Assembly (NCBI RefSeq): GCF_014648435.1 | Contig: NZ_BMRC01000012.1 | Location: forward strand, 62,001 to 126,000 | DNA length: 64,000 nucleotides | Source: Nonomuraea spiralis | GTDB taxonomy: Bacteria; Actinomycetota; Actinomycetes; Streptosporangiales; Streptosporangiaceae | Direction: 5' to 3' | Shown here: one piece after another, positions 41,342 through 50,597 of the stretch | Layout of the letters: each line of letters starts with the position of its first letter | Numbering within the stretch: position 1 is the first letter of the stretch | Program-made: the position numbers and the translations under genes | Notes under the pieces: generated by a model | The model's input: only the letters and a program-made list of their open reading frames with translations | Told to the model about the DNA's origin: nothing | The model's database searches: none

Positions 41342-42927
41342 GCCTGCCCCCCGCGCAGGAGGCGTCCGTGCCGGCCGCCGGTGAACTCGCCGCCGTCGAT
41401 CACCATTCGGCCGCCCAGGAGCACGTGGACGACGCCCGCCGGGCGCGTCGCGGGCTCGTCGTAGGTGCCGTCGTGGCGGAGGGCCTCGGGGTCGAACACG
41501 CACACGTCGGCGACCGCTCCCCGTCCCAGCCAGCCGCGGTCGGCCAGGCCGAACTGGGCGGCGGTGGCCGAGCCGACCTTGCGGATCGCCTCGGCCATCG
41601 GCACGATCCCGCGCTCGCGCACGTACGCGCCGAGGAAGGTGGGGAAGGTGCCGTACGTGCGGGGATGGTTCGGGCCGCCGGGCGGGCCGCCGTCGGAGCC
41701 GATCGACACGAGGGGATGCCGCATGATCCGCGTCACGTCGTCGTCGTGCATCGTGTGGAAGACGCCGTCGGCGTGCGGGTCGGCGATGAGCAGGTCGCAC
41801 AGCGCGTCCCAGGGGTCGCGGCCGTCCAGCACGTCGGCGAGCCGGCGGCCGGTCACGGCGGCGGACGCGTGCCGCAGGAGGTGTACGTCCTCGGGATGCG
41901 CCTCCCGCCACAGGCCGACGCCGGTCGTGCGCAGCGGGTCCTCGGCCAGCGCGCGCAGCGCCCGCCGGGCGTCCGGGTCGGCCAGCCTCCTGACCAGCTC
42001 CGTCTCGCCGCCCTCGCAGGCAGCGGGCGGCAGCAGCGCGACCAACCCGGTGCAGAACGCCCGGTACGGGTAGACGTCGGCCCGTACGTCCACTCCCCTG
42101 ACCCGGGCGGCGGCCAGCTTGTCCAGCAACATCGCCGAGGAGCCGTGCACGGCCCGGCCCGACGCCTTGCAGTGGGAGACCTGGAGCCGTATCCCGGCCG
42201 CCGTCGCCACCTCCAGGGCCTCGTCCAGGGCGTCGGCCAGCCCCTCGCTCTCGCTGCGCAGGTGGGTGGCGTAGACGAGGTTCCGGCGCCGGGCGGCGCG
42301 GGCCAGCGCGATCAGTTCGCCGGTGGCCGCGTAGGCGCCCGGCACGTACTCCAGGCCGCTGGACAGCCCGCACGCGCCCGCCGCGAACGCCTCCTCGGCC
42401 AGCTCGGTCATCCGCGCCGGCGCGCCGGGGCGCAGCGCGGCGTCCATGCCGCAGGCGGCCGTGCGCAGCGTGTTGTGGCCGACGAGCACGGCCAGGTTGT
42501 TGGTGGTGCCCTCGCGTTCCACGGCGTCGAGGTAGCCGCCGAAGGTGGCGAACGTGTGCTCGCTGAGGACCTCCGGCGTGAAGCCCGCCGACTCCGGCGT
42601 GGCCGGCCCGCAGGAGAAGCCGCAGTTGCCGACGATCTCGGTGGTGACGCCCTGCCACAACTTGAACGGCTGCGCCCCCGCCATGAACGGCACGGTGTCG
42701 GAGTGGCTGTGCGGGTCGACGAAGCCGGGCGCGACGACCAGGCCGTCAACGTCCACCACGCGGGCCGCGCGCCCGAGGTCGCGGCCGGTCGCGGTGACCC
42801 GCCCGCCGCCGATCGCCACGTCCGCGGTGCGGCCGGGCGAGCCGAACCCGTCGTGCAGGGTCCCGCCGCGCAGGATGAGGTCGTGCATGCGGTTGTGCCT
42901 TTCCCGGTACGAGGTTCGGTCGGTCAT
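41338..42927 (-). CDS. N-acyl-D-amino-acid deacylase (D-aminoacylase family)
   Basis: 529 residues, amidohydrolase TIM barrel. Zinc ligands: H-x-H in FVDPHSHSD (His73, His75), plus NCGFSCGPATPE (with the family-specific Cys), ATHLRSES, LQVSHCKASG and the Asp in LVSIGSDGGPPGGPNH. The order matches D-aminoacylases that split N-acyl-D-amino acids into D-amino acid and carboxylic acid. Start at M1 (42927, coupled to the ABC gene stop) or at M14 (42888). It lies right after the ATPase gene of the peptide importer. Exact acyl preference unknown. Confidence 0.88.
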   Translation of the reverse strand: MTDRTSYRERHNRMHDLILRGGTLHDGFGSPGRTADVAIGGGRVTATGRDLGRAARVVDVDGLVVAPGFVDPHSHSDTVPFMAGAQPFKLWQGVTTEIVGNCGFSCGPATPESAGFTPEVLSEHTFATFGGYLDAVEREGTTNNLAVLVGHNTLRTAACGMDAALRPGAPARMTELAEEAFAAGACGLSSGLEYVPGAYAATGELIALARAARRRNLVYATHLRSESEGLADALDEALEVATAAGIRLQVSHCKASGRAVHGSSAMLLDKLAAARVRGVDVRADVYPYRAFCTGLVALLPPAACEGGETELVRRLADPDARRALRALAEDPLRTTGVGLWREAHPEDVHLLRHASAAVTGRRLADVLDGRDPWDALCDLLIADPHADGVFHTMHDDDVTRIMRHPLVSIGSDGGPPGGPNHPRTYGTFPTFLGAYVRERGIVPMAEAIRKVGSATAAQFGLADRGWLGRGAVADVCVFDPEALRHDGTYDEPATRPAGVVHVLLGGRMVIDGGEFTGGRHGRLLRGGQA

Positions 42928-42928
42928 G

Positions 42929-44641
42929 TCATGGGACGGCGGCGACCAGGCGCCTGGTGTAGTCGTGGGCGGGGGCGTCCAGGACCGCCGAGGTGGTCCC
43001 CTCCTCCACGATCGTGCCCTTCAGCAGCACCACGGTCCTGGCGGCGACCTGGCGGACGACGGCCAGGTCGTGGGTGATGAACAACATCCCGGTGCCCAGC
43101 TCCCTTCCGATGCCGCGCAGCAGTTCCAGCACGTGCGCCTGGACGGACACGTCCAGGGAGGCGACCGGTTCGTCGCAGATCAGCAGCGCGGGCCGGACGG
43201 CCAGGGCCCTGGCGATGGCGACGCGCTGGCGTTCGCCGCCGGACAGCGCCTTGGGGCGGCGGGTGGCGTACGCGGCGGGCAGGCCGACCAGTTCCAGCAG
43301 CTCGGCCACGCCGGTCCGGTCGTCCGGCTCGGCCCTGGCGATCGCCTCGGCCAGCGTCGCGCCGACGGTCATCGCGGGGTTGAGCGAGGTGGAGGGGTCC
43401 TGGAAGACGCACTGGACGAGCCGGTGCACCCGGGCGCGGTCGCGCGGGTCCATGGCGGCGCGGTCGGTGACGTCGAGGCCGCCGAGCCGGATCCGGCCGC
43501 CGTCGGGGGTGAGCAGGCCGAGCACCGAACGGGCCAGCGTGGTCTTGCCCGAGCCCGACTCCCCCACCAGGCCGACGGTCTCGCCCGCGCCCACGTGCAG
43601 GCTGACGCCGCCGAGCGCGGTGTGGGCGCCGTACCGTTTGCGCAGGCCCTCGACGCGCAGCAGCGGCTCGCCGCCGGCGGGGGCGGCGGGCGGCGCGACG
43701 GCGGGCCGCGTCGTGCGGGCGCTCCCGGCGGTGTCGTGGACGCAGGCGGTCAGCCGGTCGCGGCCGATGGCGCGCAGCGGCGGCCTGGCCTCGGTGCAGA
43801 CGGCGGTGGCCCGGTCGCAGCGGGCGGCGAACGCGCAGACCTCCGCCACCGCGTCCGCCCTCGGCACGCCGCCCGGGATGCCCGCCAGCCGCTCCAGCGT
43901 GTGCTCGACCGACGGCAGCGCGCCCAGCAGCCCCGACGTGTACGGGTGCGCCGGCGCCGCGGCCAGCTCGGCGCCGGGGCCCTGCTCGACGACGCGCCCG
44001 GCGTACATCACGGCGACCCGGTCGCAGGCGGCGAATGCCACACGCAGGTCGTGGGTGATGAGCAGCACGCCCATGCCCCGCGCCTCCTGCACCCGGCGCA
44101 GCAGCGCCAGGATCTCGTGCTGGGTGGTCGCGTCGAGCGCGGTGGTGGGCTCGTCGGCGACGAGCAGGTCGGGGTCGCCGGCCAGCGCGGCGGCCAGGGC
44201 GACGCGCTGCCGCATGCCGCCCGACAGCTGGAACGGGTAGCGCCCGGCCACGGCGGGGTCGTCGATGCCGACCTCGGCCAGCCGGCGGGCGATCTCCTGC
44301 CGGGGCGTGCGGCCGCGCAGGGTCTCGGCGATGTGCGCGCCGGCCGTGCGCAGCGGGTTGAGCATGGCGAACGGGTCCTGCATGAGCAGCGAGATGCGCC
44401 GCCCGCGCACGCCACGCAGCAGCCGTTCGGAGGCGCCGGCGAGCTGCGTGCCGCCGACCTCGACCGAGCCCTCGGCGCGCAGGCCGCGCGGCAGCAGGCC
44501 GACGAGGGCGCGGGCGGTCAGCGACTTGCCGCTGCCGGACTCGCCGACCAGGCCGACGGTCTCGCCCGCGGCGACCGTCAGGTCGACGCCGTCCACCAGG
44601 ACCCGGTCGCCGACGACTCTCAGGCCGCGTGTCTCAAGCAT
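42929..44641 (-). CDS. Fused double ATPase of a Dpp-type peptide ABC importer
   Basis: 570 residues with two complete nucleotide-binding domains. Domain 1: Walker A GESGSGKSLTARALVG, signature LSGGMRQRVALAAALAGDP, Walker B DLLVADEPTTALD. Domain 2: GESGSGKTTLARSVLG, LSGGERQRVAIARALAVRP, LLICDEPVASLD. Both have the oligopeptide (oppD/oppF) C-terminal region, with Cys in VCAFAARCDRATAVC that binds an iron-sulfur cluster in related transporters. It powers the two permeases encoded just upstream. Fusion of DppD and DppF is frequent in actinomycetes. The 3' end abuts the deacylase start. Confidence 0.93.
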   Translation of the reverse strand: MLETRGLRVVGDRVLVDGVDLTVAAGETVGLVGESGSGKSLTARALVGLLPRGLRAEGSVEVGGTQLAGASERLLRGVRGRRISLLMQDPFAMLNPLRTAGAHIAETLRGRTPRQEIARRLAEVGIDDPAVAGRYPFQLSGGMRQRVALAAALAGDPDLLVADEPTTALDATTQHEILALLRRVQEARGMGVLLITHDLRVAFAACDRVAVMYAGRVVEQGPGAELAAAPAHPYTSGLLGALPSVEHTLERLAGIPGGVPRADAVAEVCAFAARCDRATAVCTEARPPLRAIGRDRLTACVHDTAGSARTTRPAVAPPAAPAGGEPLLRVEGLRKRYGAHTALGGVSLHVGAGETVGLVGESGSGKTTLARSVLGLLTPDGGRIRLGGLDVTDRAAMDPRDRARVHRLVQCVFQDPSTSLNPAMTVGATLAEAIARAEPDDRTGVAELLELVGLPAAYATRRPKALSGGERQRVAIARALAVRPALLICDEPVASLDVSVQAHVLELLRGIGRELGTGMLFITHDLAVVRQVAARTVVLLKGTIVEEGTTSAVLDAPAHDYTRRLVAAVP

Positions 44642-45491
44642 CGGAGAGCCTCTCGAAGAGCTGGTCGCCCAGCAGGGTGGCGGCGGTGGCGGCGACGGTG
44701 ACCAGCGCGGCGGGGACCACGGCGGCCCACGGGTTGAGGTCGAGCAGGCCGCGGTTCTCCTCGATCATCAGTCCCCAGTCGGGCGTGCCGGCGGGCAGGC
44801 CGATGCCCAGGAAGGACAGTCCGGACAGCGCGACCAGGGCGGCGACGAAGCTGAGCAGCGCGCCCGCCACGACCGTCGGGGCGATGTTGGGCAGCAGGTG
44901 CCTGAACATGATCCGGGCGCGGCCGAGCCCGAGCGTACGGGCCGCCTCGGCGTAGGCCAGCTCGCGCTGCGCCATGGTGAGGCTGCGTACGACCCGGATG
45001 TCGCCGGGGGTGAACAGCACCGCGATCGCCAGCACCGCCCAGCCGATGCCGCCGCCGAGCACGCCCACCAGGACGATCAGCATGAGCAGGCCCGGCATCG
45101 CGATGAGCAGGTCGACCACGCGCATCATGACGGCGTCGATCCAGCCGCGCCGGTAACCGGCCAGCAGGCCGAGGGAGGTGCTCATCGCGCACGTGCACAG
45201 CGCGACGACGACCGGCCACAGCAGCGCCGAGCGGGCCCCGGCCAGGCAGCGCGACAACACGTCCCGGCCCAGCTCGTCGGTGCCGGCCCAGTGTGCCCAG
45301 CCCGGCATCGTGGCGCCGAGCGCGAGGTCCTGCGCGGCCGGGTCGTAGGGCGCGATCCACGTACCGAGCAGGGCGGCGGCCGCCATCAGCGCGAGCACGC
45401 CGCCCGACAGCAGCGTCACCGGCCCCGGACGGGCCCGGCGCAGCCGCCGCGCCCGCCCGCCGAGCCGCACGGTCCCCGGTACGACGCTCAC
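44634..45491 (-). CDS. ABC importer permease (DppC-like)
   Basis: 285 residues, GTG start overlapping the DppB-like stop by four bases. Six membrane helices. The cytoplasmic loop EAARTLGLGRARIMFRHLLP is the EAA motif of binding-protein-dependent permeases, contacting the ATPase. The N-terminal leader and helix WIAPYDPAAQDLALGATMPG are typical of DppC. Overlaps the double-ATPase start by eight bases. Confidence 0.9.
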   Translation of the reverse strand: MSVVPGTVRLGGRARRLRRARPGPVTLLSGGVLALMAAAALLGTWIAPYDPAAQDLALGATMPGWAHWAGTDELGRDVLSRCLAGARSALLWPVVVALCTCAMSTSLGLLAGYRRGWIDAVMMRVVDLLIAMPGLLMLIVLVGVLGGGIGWAVLAIAVLFTPGDIRVVRSLTMAQRELAYAEAARTLGLGRARIMFRHLLPNIAPTVVAGALLSFVAALVALSGLSFLGIGLPAGTPDWGLMIEENRGLLDLNPWAAVVPAALVTVAATAATLLGDQLFERLSDA

Positions 45492-46435
45492 GCGGCCACC
45501 GCCCCGTGGCGCACCCGCGGGTCGACCGCGAGATAGGCCAGATCGATCAGCAGGTTGACGGCGACCACCACGGCGCCTCCCATCAGGACGAGCGCCTGGA
45601 CGACGGGCAGGTCCTTCTGCCCGACGGCGCTGACGAGCAGTTCGCCGACGCCGTGCAGCCCGAAGGCCCGTTCGACGAACAGCGCGCCGGTGAGGTTGGC
45701 GGCCAGCAGCAGGCCGCCGACCGTGAGGACGGGCAGCGCGGTGTTGCGCAGCGCGTAGCCGATCCAGTAGCGGACGCGGCCGACCCCGCGCGCCCGCGCG
45801 AACGTCATGAAGTCCTGCCCGGCCAGGTCGAGCGCGGCGGCCCGCATCTGCCTGATGACGACCGCCACCTGCCCGGTGGCCAGCGCGATCGCCGGCAGCG
45901 TCAGGTGCGCGACCCGCTCGGTGAACGTCTCGCCCGCGCCGAAGACGGGGAACCAGCCGAGCGTGACGGCGAAGCCGTACAGCAGCAGGATGCTCATCGC
46001 GAACGGCGGGATCGCGAGGGCGACCAGCGCCGACAGCGTGATGCTCCGGTCGAGCGGGCCGCCCCTGCGCATGGCGGCGGTCAGCCCGGCGGGCAGGCCG
46101 ACGGCCAGGGTGAGGACGATCGCGTAACCGGCCAGGCCGGCGGTGACGGGCAGGCGGTCGGCGATGACGCCGGTGACGGATTCGCGGCTGTAGAGGGAGG
46201 CGCCGAAGTCGCCGCGCACGGCGGCCCCGAGCCAGGCGGCGTAGCGGACGGGCACCGGGTCGTCGAGGTGGTACTCCGCGCGGACGGCGGCGCGCGACTC
46301 GGCGGTGGAGGGCCGCGGCCCGAGCAGGACCTGCTCAGGGTCGCCGGGGGCCAGCGCCAGCAGCGCGAAGGTGAGCACGGACAGCACGCCGAGCAGGAGC
46401 AGCGCGGCGGCCAGGCGGCGGGCGACGAAGGCCAT
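45488..46435 (-). CDS. ABC importer permease (DppB-like)
   Basis: 315 residues starting at ATG 46435, whose first base is the last of the substrate-binding gene's stop. N-terminal helix FVARRLAAALLLLGVLSVLT and the periplasmic segment APGDPEQVLLGPRPSTAESR are the DppB hallmark. EAA-like loop FMTFARARGVGRVRYWIGYA; C-terminal VERAFGLHGVGELLVSAVGQ. Pairs with the DppC-like permease. Long open frames upstream belong to the binding-protein gene read in another frame. Confidence 0.9.
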   Translation of the reverse strand: MAFVARRLAAALLLLGVLSVLTFALLALAPGDPEQVLLGPRPSTAESRAAVRAEYHLDDPVPVRYAAWLGAAVRGDFGASLYSRESVTGVIADRLPVTAGLAGYAIVLTLAVGLPAGLTAAMRRGGPLDRSITLSALVALAIPPFAMSILLLYGFAVTLGWFPVFGAGETFTERVAHLTLPAIALATGQVAVVIRQMRAAALDLAGQDFMTFARARGVGRVRYWIGYALRNTALPVLTVGGLLLAANLTGALFVERAFGLHGVGELLVSAVGQKDLPVVQALVLMGGAVVVAVNLLIDLAYLAVDPRVRHGAVAA

Positions 46436-47994
46436 CAGGCACCGGCCGCCGGGCGGATGGTGCTGAAGACGTCGACGGTCCAGGTGCCGAACTCGCCGGT
46501 GAACCGCTTGCGCAGCGCCACGGCGGCCTCCTTGGTGTAGAGCGGCACGTACGGCACCTGGTCGGCGACCTCGGCCAGCACCTCGGTGACGGCGGCGGCC
46601 CGGTCCGCGCCCTCGTACCGGCCGAGGTCCTCGAGCCGGGCGTCCGTCTCGGGCGAGCCGTAGCCGCTGAAGTTGAAGCCCTGGGGGCCGGCCGAGGCGC
46701 GGCTGACCAGGTCGGGCAGCACCTCGCCCGGGTCGGGGGTGCCGTAGAGCAGGTCGACGAGTTGCAGCGGGGTGTCCTGGTGGCTGAACATGCGCTGCCG
46801 GTACTGCTCGGTGGGCAGCGGCTGGAGTTCGAGCTTGACGCCGATCGCGGCCAGGTCGGCGGCGATGGCCTGGAGCGCCTTGACGTCGTCGCTGCCGCTG
46901 TCGTACGGCGCGGTCAGGGTGAAGCCGCCAGGGTGGGCCGACTTGGCCAGCTCGGCCTTGGCGGCGTTCACGTCGTGGGGGTAGGCGCGCAGTTTCGGGG
47001 GGTTGTCGCCGTACAGGGCGAGGATCTGGGGTTTGGGGAGCATCAGGTCGGCGACGCCGCCGTGGCCGTTGGTCATGAGCGTGGCCAGCGCGCCGCGGTC
47101 GAGGGCGTGGGCGACGGCGCGGCGCGCGTGCACGTCCTTGAGCGGGCCCTCGCGGACGCCCAGGGACAGGTAGGCGATGTTGTTGGCCGGGTAGAAGGAG
47201 GTCGTGACGCCGGGCAGGGTGCTCCACTTGCGCACCTCGCTGGCCGGGATGTCGTTGGTGCCGTCCACCTCGCCGGAGGAGATCGCCAGGCGCAGCGTCT
47301 CCGCGTCGCCGATCGCCTTGATCTCGATCCGGCGCAGCTCCGGTTTGGGGCCCCAGTACAGGTCGTTGCGTTCCAGCGTGACGCCGGAGGCGAGGGAGAA
47401 CTTCGTGACCTTGAACGGGCCGGAGCCGAGCGTGCCGACCTCGGGCGAGCCGAGGTCCTTGGGGTGCGCGGCGGCCAGTTTCCTCGGCACGATCTGCCAG
47501 GCCAGCGCGGCGGTGGCCAGGAAGGTGGGGCTGGGTTTGCCGAGGGTGACCTTCACCGTACGCGGGCCGGTGACCTCGACCTTCTTGACCTGCGTGACGT
47601 AGCTGGCGGCCTGCGAGGTCACGGCCGGATCCAGGTGCCGGGTCAGGGAGTAGGCGGCGTCCTCGGCGGTGACCGGCGTGCCGTCGCTGAACCTCGGGCC
47701 CTCGCGCAGGGTGAAGACGTAGGTCCGCGGGTCGGGGTGGGTCCAGGAGGCGGCGATGCGCGGGACGACCTGGCCGTCCGGGCCGAGCCCCACCATCGTG
47801 TCGAGGACGGCGAACTGCACGGTCGTGGATGCGTCGTTGAAGCCGTGGGCGATGTCGAGGCTGCTGGGGGCGGTCCCCATCGCCCAGCGGAGCGTGTCGG
47901 GGGCCGCGCCGGAGCCGGCGGCTCCGGCGCAGCCCGTCGCCAGCAGGAGCAGGGCGCCCGTCGCGAGCCTGGCGAGCACGGTTGCGGATGTCAT
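46435..47994 (-). CDS. Peptide-type ABC substrate-binding lipoprotein (SBP_bac_5)
   Basis: 519 residues. Lipoprotein signal peptide with lipobox LATG-C22 (LLLLATGCAG). The body is a family 5 extracellular solute-binding protein: DTLRWAMGTAPSSLDIAHGF, TFVLREGPRFSDGTPVTAED-like, VEVTGPRTVKVTLGKPSPTF and DGTNDIPASEVRKWSTLPGV. Family members bind di- or oligopeptides. First gene of the operon; GAGGTGG lies before the ATG. It likely sets the uptake specificity for acylated or D-residue peptides implied by downstream enzymes. Confidence 0.92.
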   Translation of the reverse strand: MTSATVLARLATGALLLLATGCAGAAGSGAAPDTLRWAMGTAPSSLDIAHGFNDASTTVQFAVLDTMVGLGPDGQVVPRIAASWTHPDPRTYVFTLREGPRFSDGTPVTAEDAAYSLTRHLDPAVTSQAASYVTQVKKVEVTGPRTVKVTLGKPSPTFLATAALAWQIVPRKLAAAHPKDLGSPEVGTLGSGPFKVTKFSLASGVTLERNDLYWGPKPELRRIEIKAIGDAETLRLAISSGEVDGTNDIPASEVRKWSTLPGVTTSFYPANNIAYLSLGVREGPLKDVHARRAVAHALDRGALATLMTNGHGGVADLMLPKPQILALYGDNPPKLRAYPHDVNAAKAELAKSAHPGGFTLTAPYDSGSDDVKALQAIAADLAAIGVKLELQPLPTEQYRQRMFSHQDTPLQLVDLLYGTPDPGEVLPDLVSRASAGPQGFNFSGYGSPETDARLEDLGRYEGADRAAAVTEVLAEVADQVPYVPLYTKEAAVALRKRFTGEFGTWTVDVFSTIRPAAGA

Positions 47995-48114
47995 GGAACC
48001 ACCTCGGAGAATGAGCGGGGGGATAGTCGGACGCTAGAAGCCCGACCTCCCTCGTTCACTGACCCGGCAGCCAAACTCTGCGTGCCCAAGCTCGTCCTGG
48101 AGGCCAACACGCTC

Positions 48115-49671
48115 CTAGACCAGGCCGGGCGGGATGCCCACGGGCGCGGTGCCCCCGGGCTGCGCGGCGAAGCGCAGGCCGAGCAGGCCGCCGCCGCTGA
48201 GCAGCAGGTCGCCGTCCGCGTCGAGGCGCAGGGCGAACGGGCCGGCCCGCCACGTCCCGGCGGGCGCGGGCGTGACGGGCGCCTGGAAGGTCAGGCCGAC
48301 GCGCAGCACGCCCTCCTCCAGCACGGCGAGCACGCCCACCTCGTCGTTGAGCCAGGCGCCCTCGGGGGCGGGGCCCTCGACCGGCGCCTCGCACGGCTCG
48401 TACGCGTCCGGCCACCGGATCGAGCCGTCGTGGCCGATCAGCAGCCGTCCGTGTTCCGGCACGAGCCAGACCCGTTCGGCGTCCGCCTGCCCGTGCCAGC
48501 GGCCGTCGTCGCCGAGGGCGAGCTCGAAGTCGGCGCCGCCGGTCAGCGAGATCCTGCCGTCGGCGGCGGGCCCGAGCGTGACCGTGGCCTCGCTCGCCGG
48601 GTCGTGCCAGTGTCCGAGCAGCGCGGCCCGTGCCGCCTCGGCCGTGGCCGGGCGGGCGGGGGCGGGCCGGGGGGCCGGATCCTGGCCGGTGAGGGCGCGG
48701 GCCAGGCGGATGCTGAGGCCGACCGGGTCCAGGCCGCTGTGGTTGGTCAGCACGGCCACGCCGACGCCGGGTTCCGGCAGGTGGAGCAGGTTGCCGACGT
48801 AGCCGTGCATGCCGCCGGCGTGGCCGTACGCGCTGAGGTCGCCGACGGACAGGTGGCAGATGCCGCGCGCGTACCGCAGGACGGTGCCGTCGGCGAGCAC
48901 GGTCCGCTCCAGCAGCGCGGCGCGTACGTCGTCGCCCAGCACCCGGCCGTCGGCCAGGAAACCGAGCCAGGGGGCGAGGTCGGCGACGCCGGTCACCACG
49001 CCGCCGTCGCCGACCGCGCTCTCCAGCGTGTCGGCCCGCGCGCCGGCGCCGTTGTAGCCGTAGGCCATCTGCGGCAGCGGGACGGAGGCGTCGTCGCGGA
49101 AGACGGTGTCGTCCATGCCGAGCGGGCCGAACAGCCGGTCGCGGGCGAAGTCGGCCAGCGACCGGCCGGTGAGGCGCCTGACCACGACGGCGGCCAGGAT
49201 GTAGCCGGTGTTGGAGTAGGAGAAGCGGGTGCCGGGTTCGAACATGGTCCGGCGCACGCCCGTCACGATCCTCATCAGCCGTTCCTCGTCCAGCAGGTGG
49301 AACGGGACGCCGGTGACGGCCTGGAGGCCGTACCACTCGGGCAGGCCGCCGGTGTGCCGCAGGCACTGGTCGATCGTGACGGGCACGCCGAGCCGCAGCT
49401 CGGGGACGTGCGCGCGGACGTCGTCCGACAGGCTCAGCCTGCCGTCGCGCTCCAGCAGCAGCAGGCACGCGGCGGTGAACTGCTTGCTGATGGAGGCGAT
49501 GTCGAAGCGGGTACGGGAGTCGATCGGGACGCCGAACTCGACGGTGGCCACGCCCCTGGCCGCGGTGTGCAGCACCTTGCCGTCCGCGTAGACGCCGACC
49601 GCCAGGCCCGGACCTCCGGGGTGGAGGCCGGGGAGGGTGGCGAGGGCGCGGTCTACCTGCTCAAGATCCAT
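48115..49671 (-). CDS. Serine hydrolase of the beta-lactamase / D-aminopeptidase (DAP) type
   Basis: 518 residues, no signal peptide. Catalytic SxxK at S60-I-S-K63 (DIASISKQFTAACLLLLERD), YxN in TRFSYSNTGY, and HxG in YGHAGGMHGY (class C-like penicillin-recognising fold). The C-terminal 180 residues have beta-barrel-like repeats (RISLTGGADFELALGDDGRW, GPFALRLDADGDLLLSGGGL) like domains B/C of Ochrobactrum D-aminopeptidase. It would hydrolyse D-amino-acid peptides or esters. It lies 59 bases downstream of the DppA gene. The intergenic 47995-48114 carries only a likely promoter for the importer. Confidence 0.85.
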   Translation of the reverse strand: MDLEQVDRALATLPGLHPGGPGLAVGVYADGKVLHTAARGVATVEFGVPIDSRTRFDIASISKQFTAACLLLLERDGRLSLSDDVRAHVPELRLGVPVTIDQCLRHTGGLPEWYGLQAVTGVPFHLLDEERLMRIVTGVRRTMFEPGTRFSYSNTGYILAAVVVRRLTGRSLADFARDRLFGPLGMDDTVFRDDASVPLPQMAYGYNGAGARADTLESAVGDGGVVTGVADLAPWLGFLADGRVLGDDVRAALLERTVLADGTVLRYARGICHLSVGDLSAYGHAGGMHGYVGNLLHLPEPGVGVAVLTNHSGLDPVGLSIRLARALTGQDPAPRPAPARPATAEAARAALLGHWHDPASEATVTLGPAADGRISLTGGADFELALGDDGRWHGQADAERVWLVPEHGRLLIGHDGSIRWPDAYEPCEAPVEGPAPEGAWLNDEVGVLAVLEEGVLRVGLTFQAPVTPAPAGTWRAGPFALRLDADGDLLLSGGGLLGLRFAAQPGGTAPVGIPPGLV

Positions 49672-49730
49672 CGTTCCAGTATCTGGATGTCCGGGTTGTT
49701 TAGGCTTGTCCGGTGCGGCAAACCTGAGGG

Positions 49731-50591
49731 CTAGCGGGTTGGTCTGCCGTACAGGGCCATTCTGGTGATCATCGCGTCGGCGGCCAGGTGATAGCAGGTC
49801 GTCACGCATCCGAGCACCTCCCTGGGGGTGGCGAAGGTGGCCGCGAGCGTCTTGTCGGCGATCCGGCGTACGCCCGGGACCAGCTCGCCCAGCTCGGCGG
49901 CGGGCGTGGTGGGCATGTCGATCTCCAGCTCCAGCACGTCCGGCAGGTCCAGCGGCCGCAGCTCCCCGGCCGAGCGCACGGTCTCCGCCGCGGCCTCCCC
50001 GATCAGCCGCCGCGCCTCGGCCGGCGAGAGGCTGTCGGCCGAGGTGTGCCCGTGGGCGATCTTGACCGCGACCGTGCGCACCCCGGGGAACGCCTTCCCG
50101 GCGACGCCGCAGATCACGTCGTCGCCGGTCAGCAGCCCGACCGGGACGCCGACGGCGGCCGCCTGAAGGGCGTTGACCTCGGCCTCGGAGACGATCGCGC
50201 CGTTGAGCCGCACCTCGTAGAAGTGCGAGGAGTAGGTGTGGGCGAGCACGCCCGGCGACCCGGCGGCGGCGTGGTAGCCGAGGAACAGGGCCACGTCGTG
50301 CTCGGCCGAGATGCCCTCGGCCATGCAGTCGAGCTTGGGAGTGCCGAAGATCAGCCGGGCGCGCGGGTCGAGCTCGTCGTGGAGCAGGTTGTCCATGGTC
50401 CCGTGGCTGTCGTTGACCAGGACGCGGTCGGCCCCGGCCGCGAACGCGCCCTCGATGGCGGCGTTGGCCTCGGCGGTCATCAGGCGCTGCGACCGCGGAT
50501 AGCCGTGGCCGCCGCGGACGACCTGGTCCATGGTGGCGATGCCCGCCACGCCTTCCATGTCGATGGAGATGTAGACGTTCGTCATCGTCAC
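49731..50591 (-). CDS. dppA: D-aminopeptidase DppA (peptidase M55)
   Basis: 286 residues. M55 zinc-binding residues are visible: Asp11 and Glu13 (ISIDMEGVAG), NDSHGTMDN, ALFLGYHAAAGSPGVLAHTY and the Glu in VSEAEVNALQ. DppA is a decameric D-aminopeptidase removing N-terminal D-Ala or Gly from dipeptides. Beside the D-specific hydrolase and an importer, this supports use of D-amino-acid peptides such as peptidoglycan fragments. Ends just before the serine hydrolase; follows an MFS gene after 6 bases, so one operon is possible. Confidence 0.93.
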   Translation of the reverse strand: MTMTNVYISIDMEGVAGIATMDQVVRGGHGYPRSQRLMTAEANAAIEGAFAAGADRVLVNDSHGTMDNLLHDELDPRARLIFGTPKLDCMAEGISAEHDVALFLGYHAAAGSPGVLAHTYSSHFYEVRLNGAIVSEAEVNALQAAAVGVPVGLLTGDDVICGVAGKAFPGVRTVAVKIAHGHTSADSLSPAEARRLIGEAAAETVRSAGELRPLDLPDVLELEIDMPTTPAAELGELVPGVRRIADKTLAATFATPREVLGCVTTCYHLAADAMITRMALYGRPTR

Positions 50592-50597
50592 AGGCTT

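Noticed and set aside
39212..41464. Open plus-strand frame of 750 codons across the GNAT and PucR genes.
   Set aside because: Same GC-driven shadow effect; no motif, no Shine-Dalgarno and reverse complement of confident genes.
46762..49734. Open plus-strand frame of 990 codons across the substrate-binding protein and serine hydrolase genes.
   Set aside because: Composition is typical of a shadow frame, and both minus-strand genes have strong, complete motifs.
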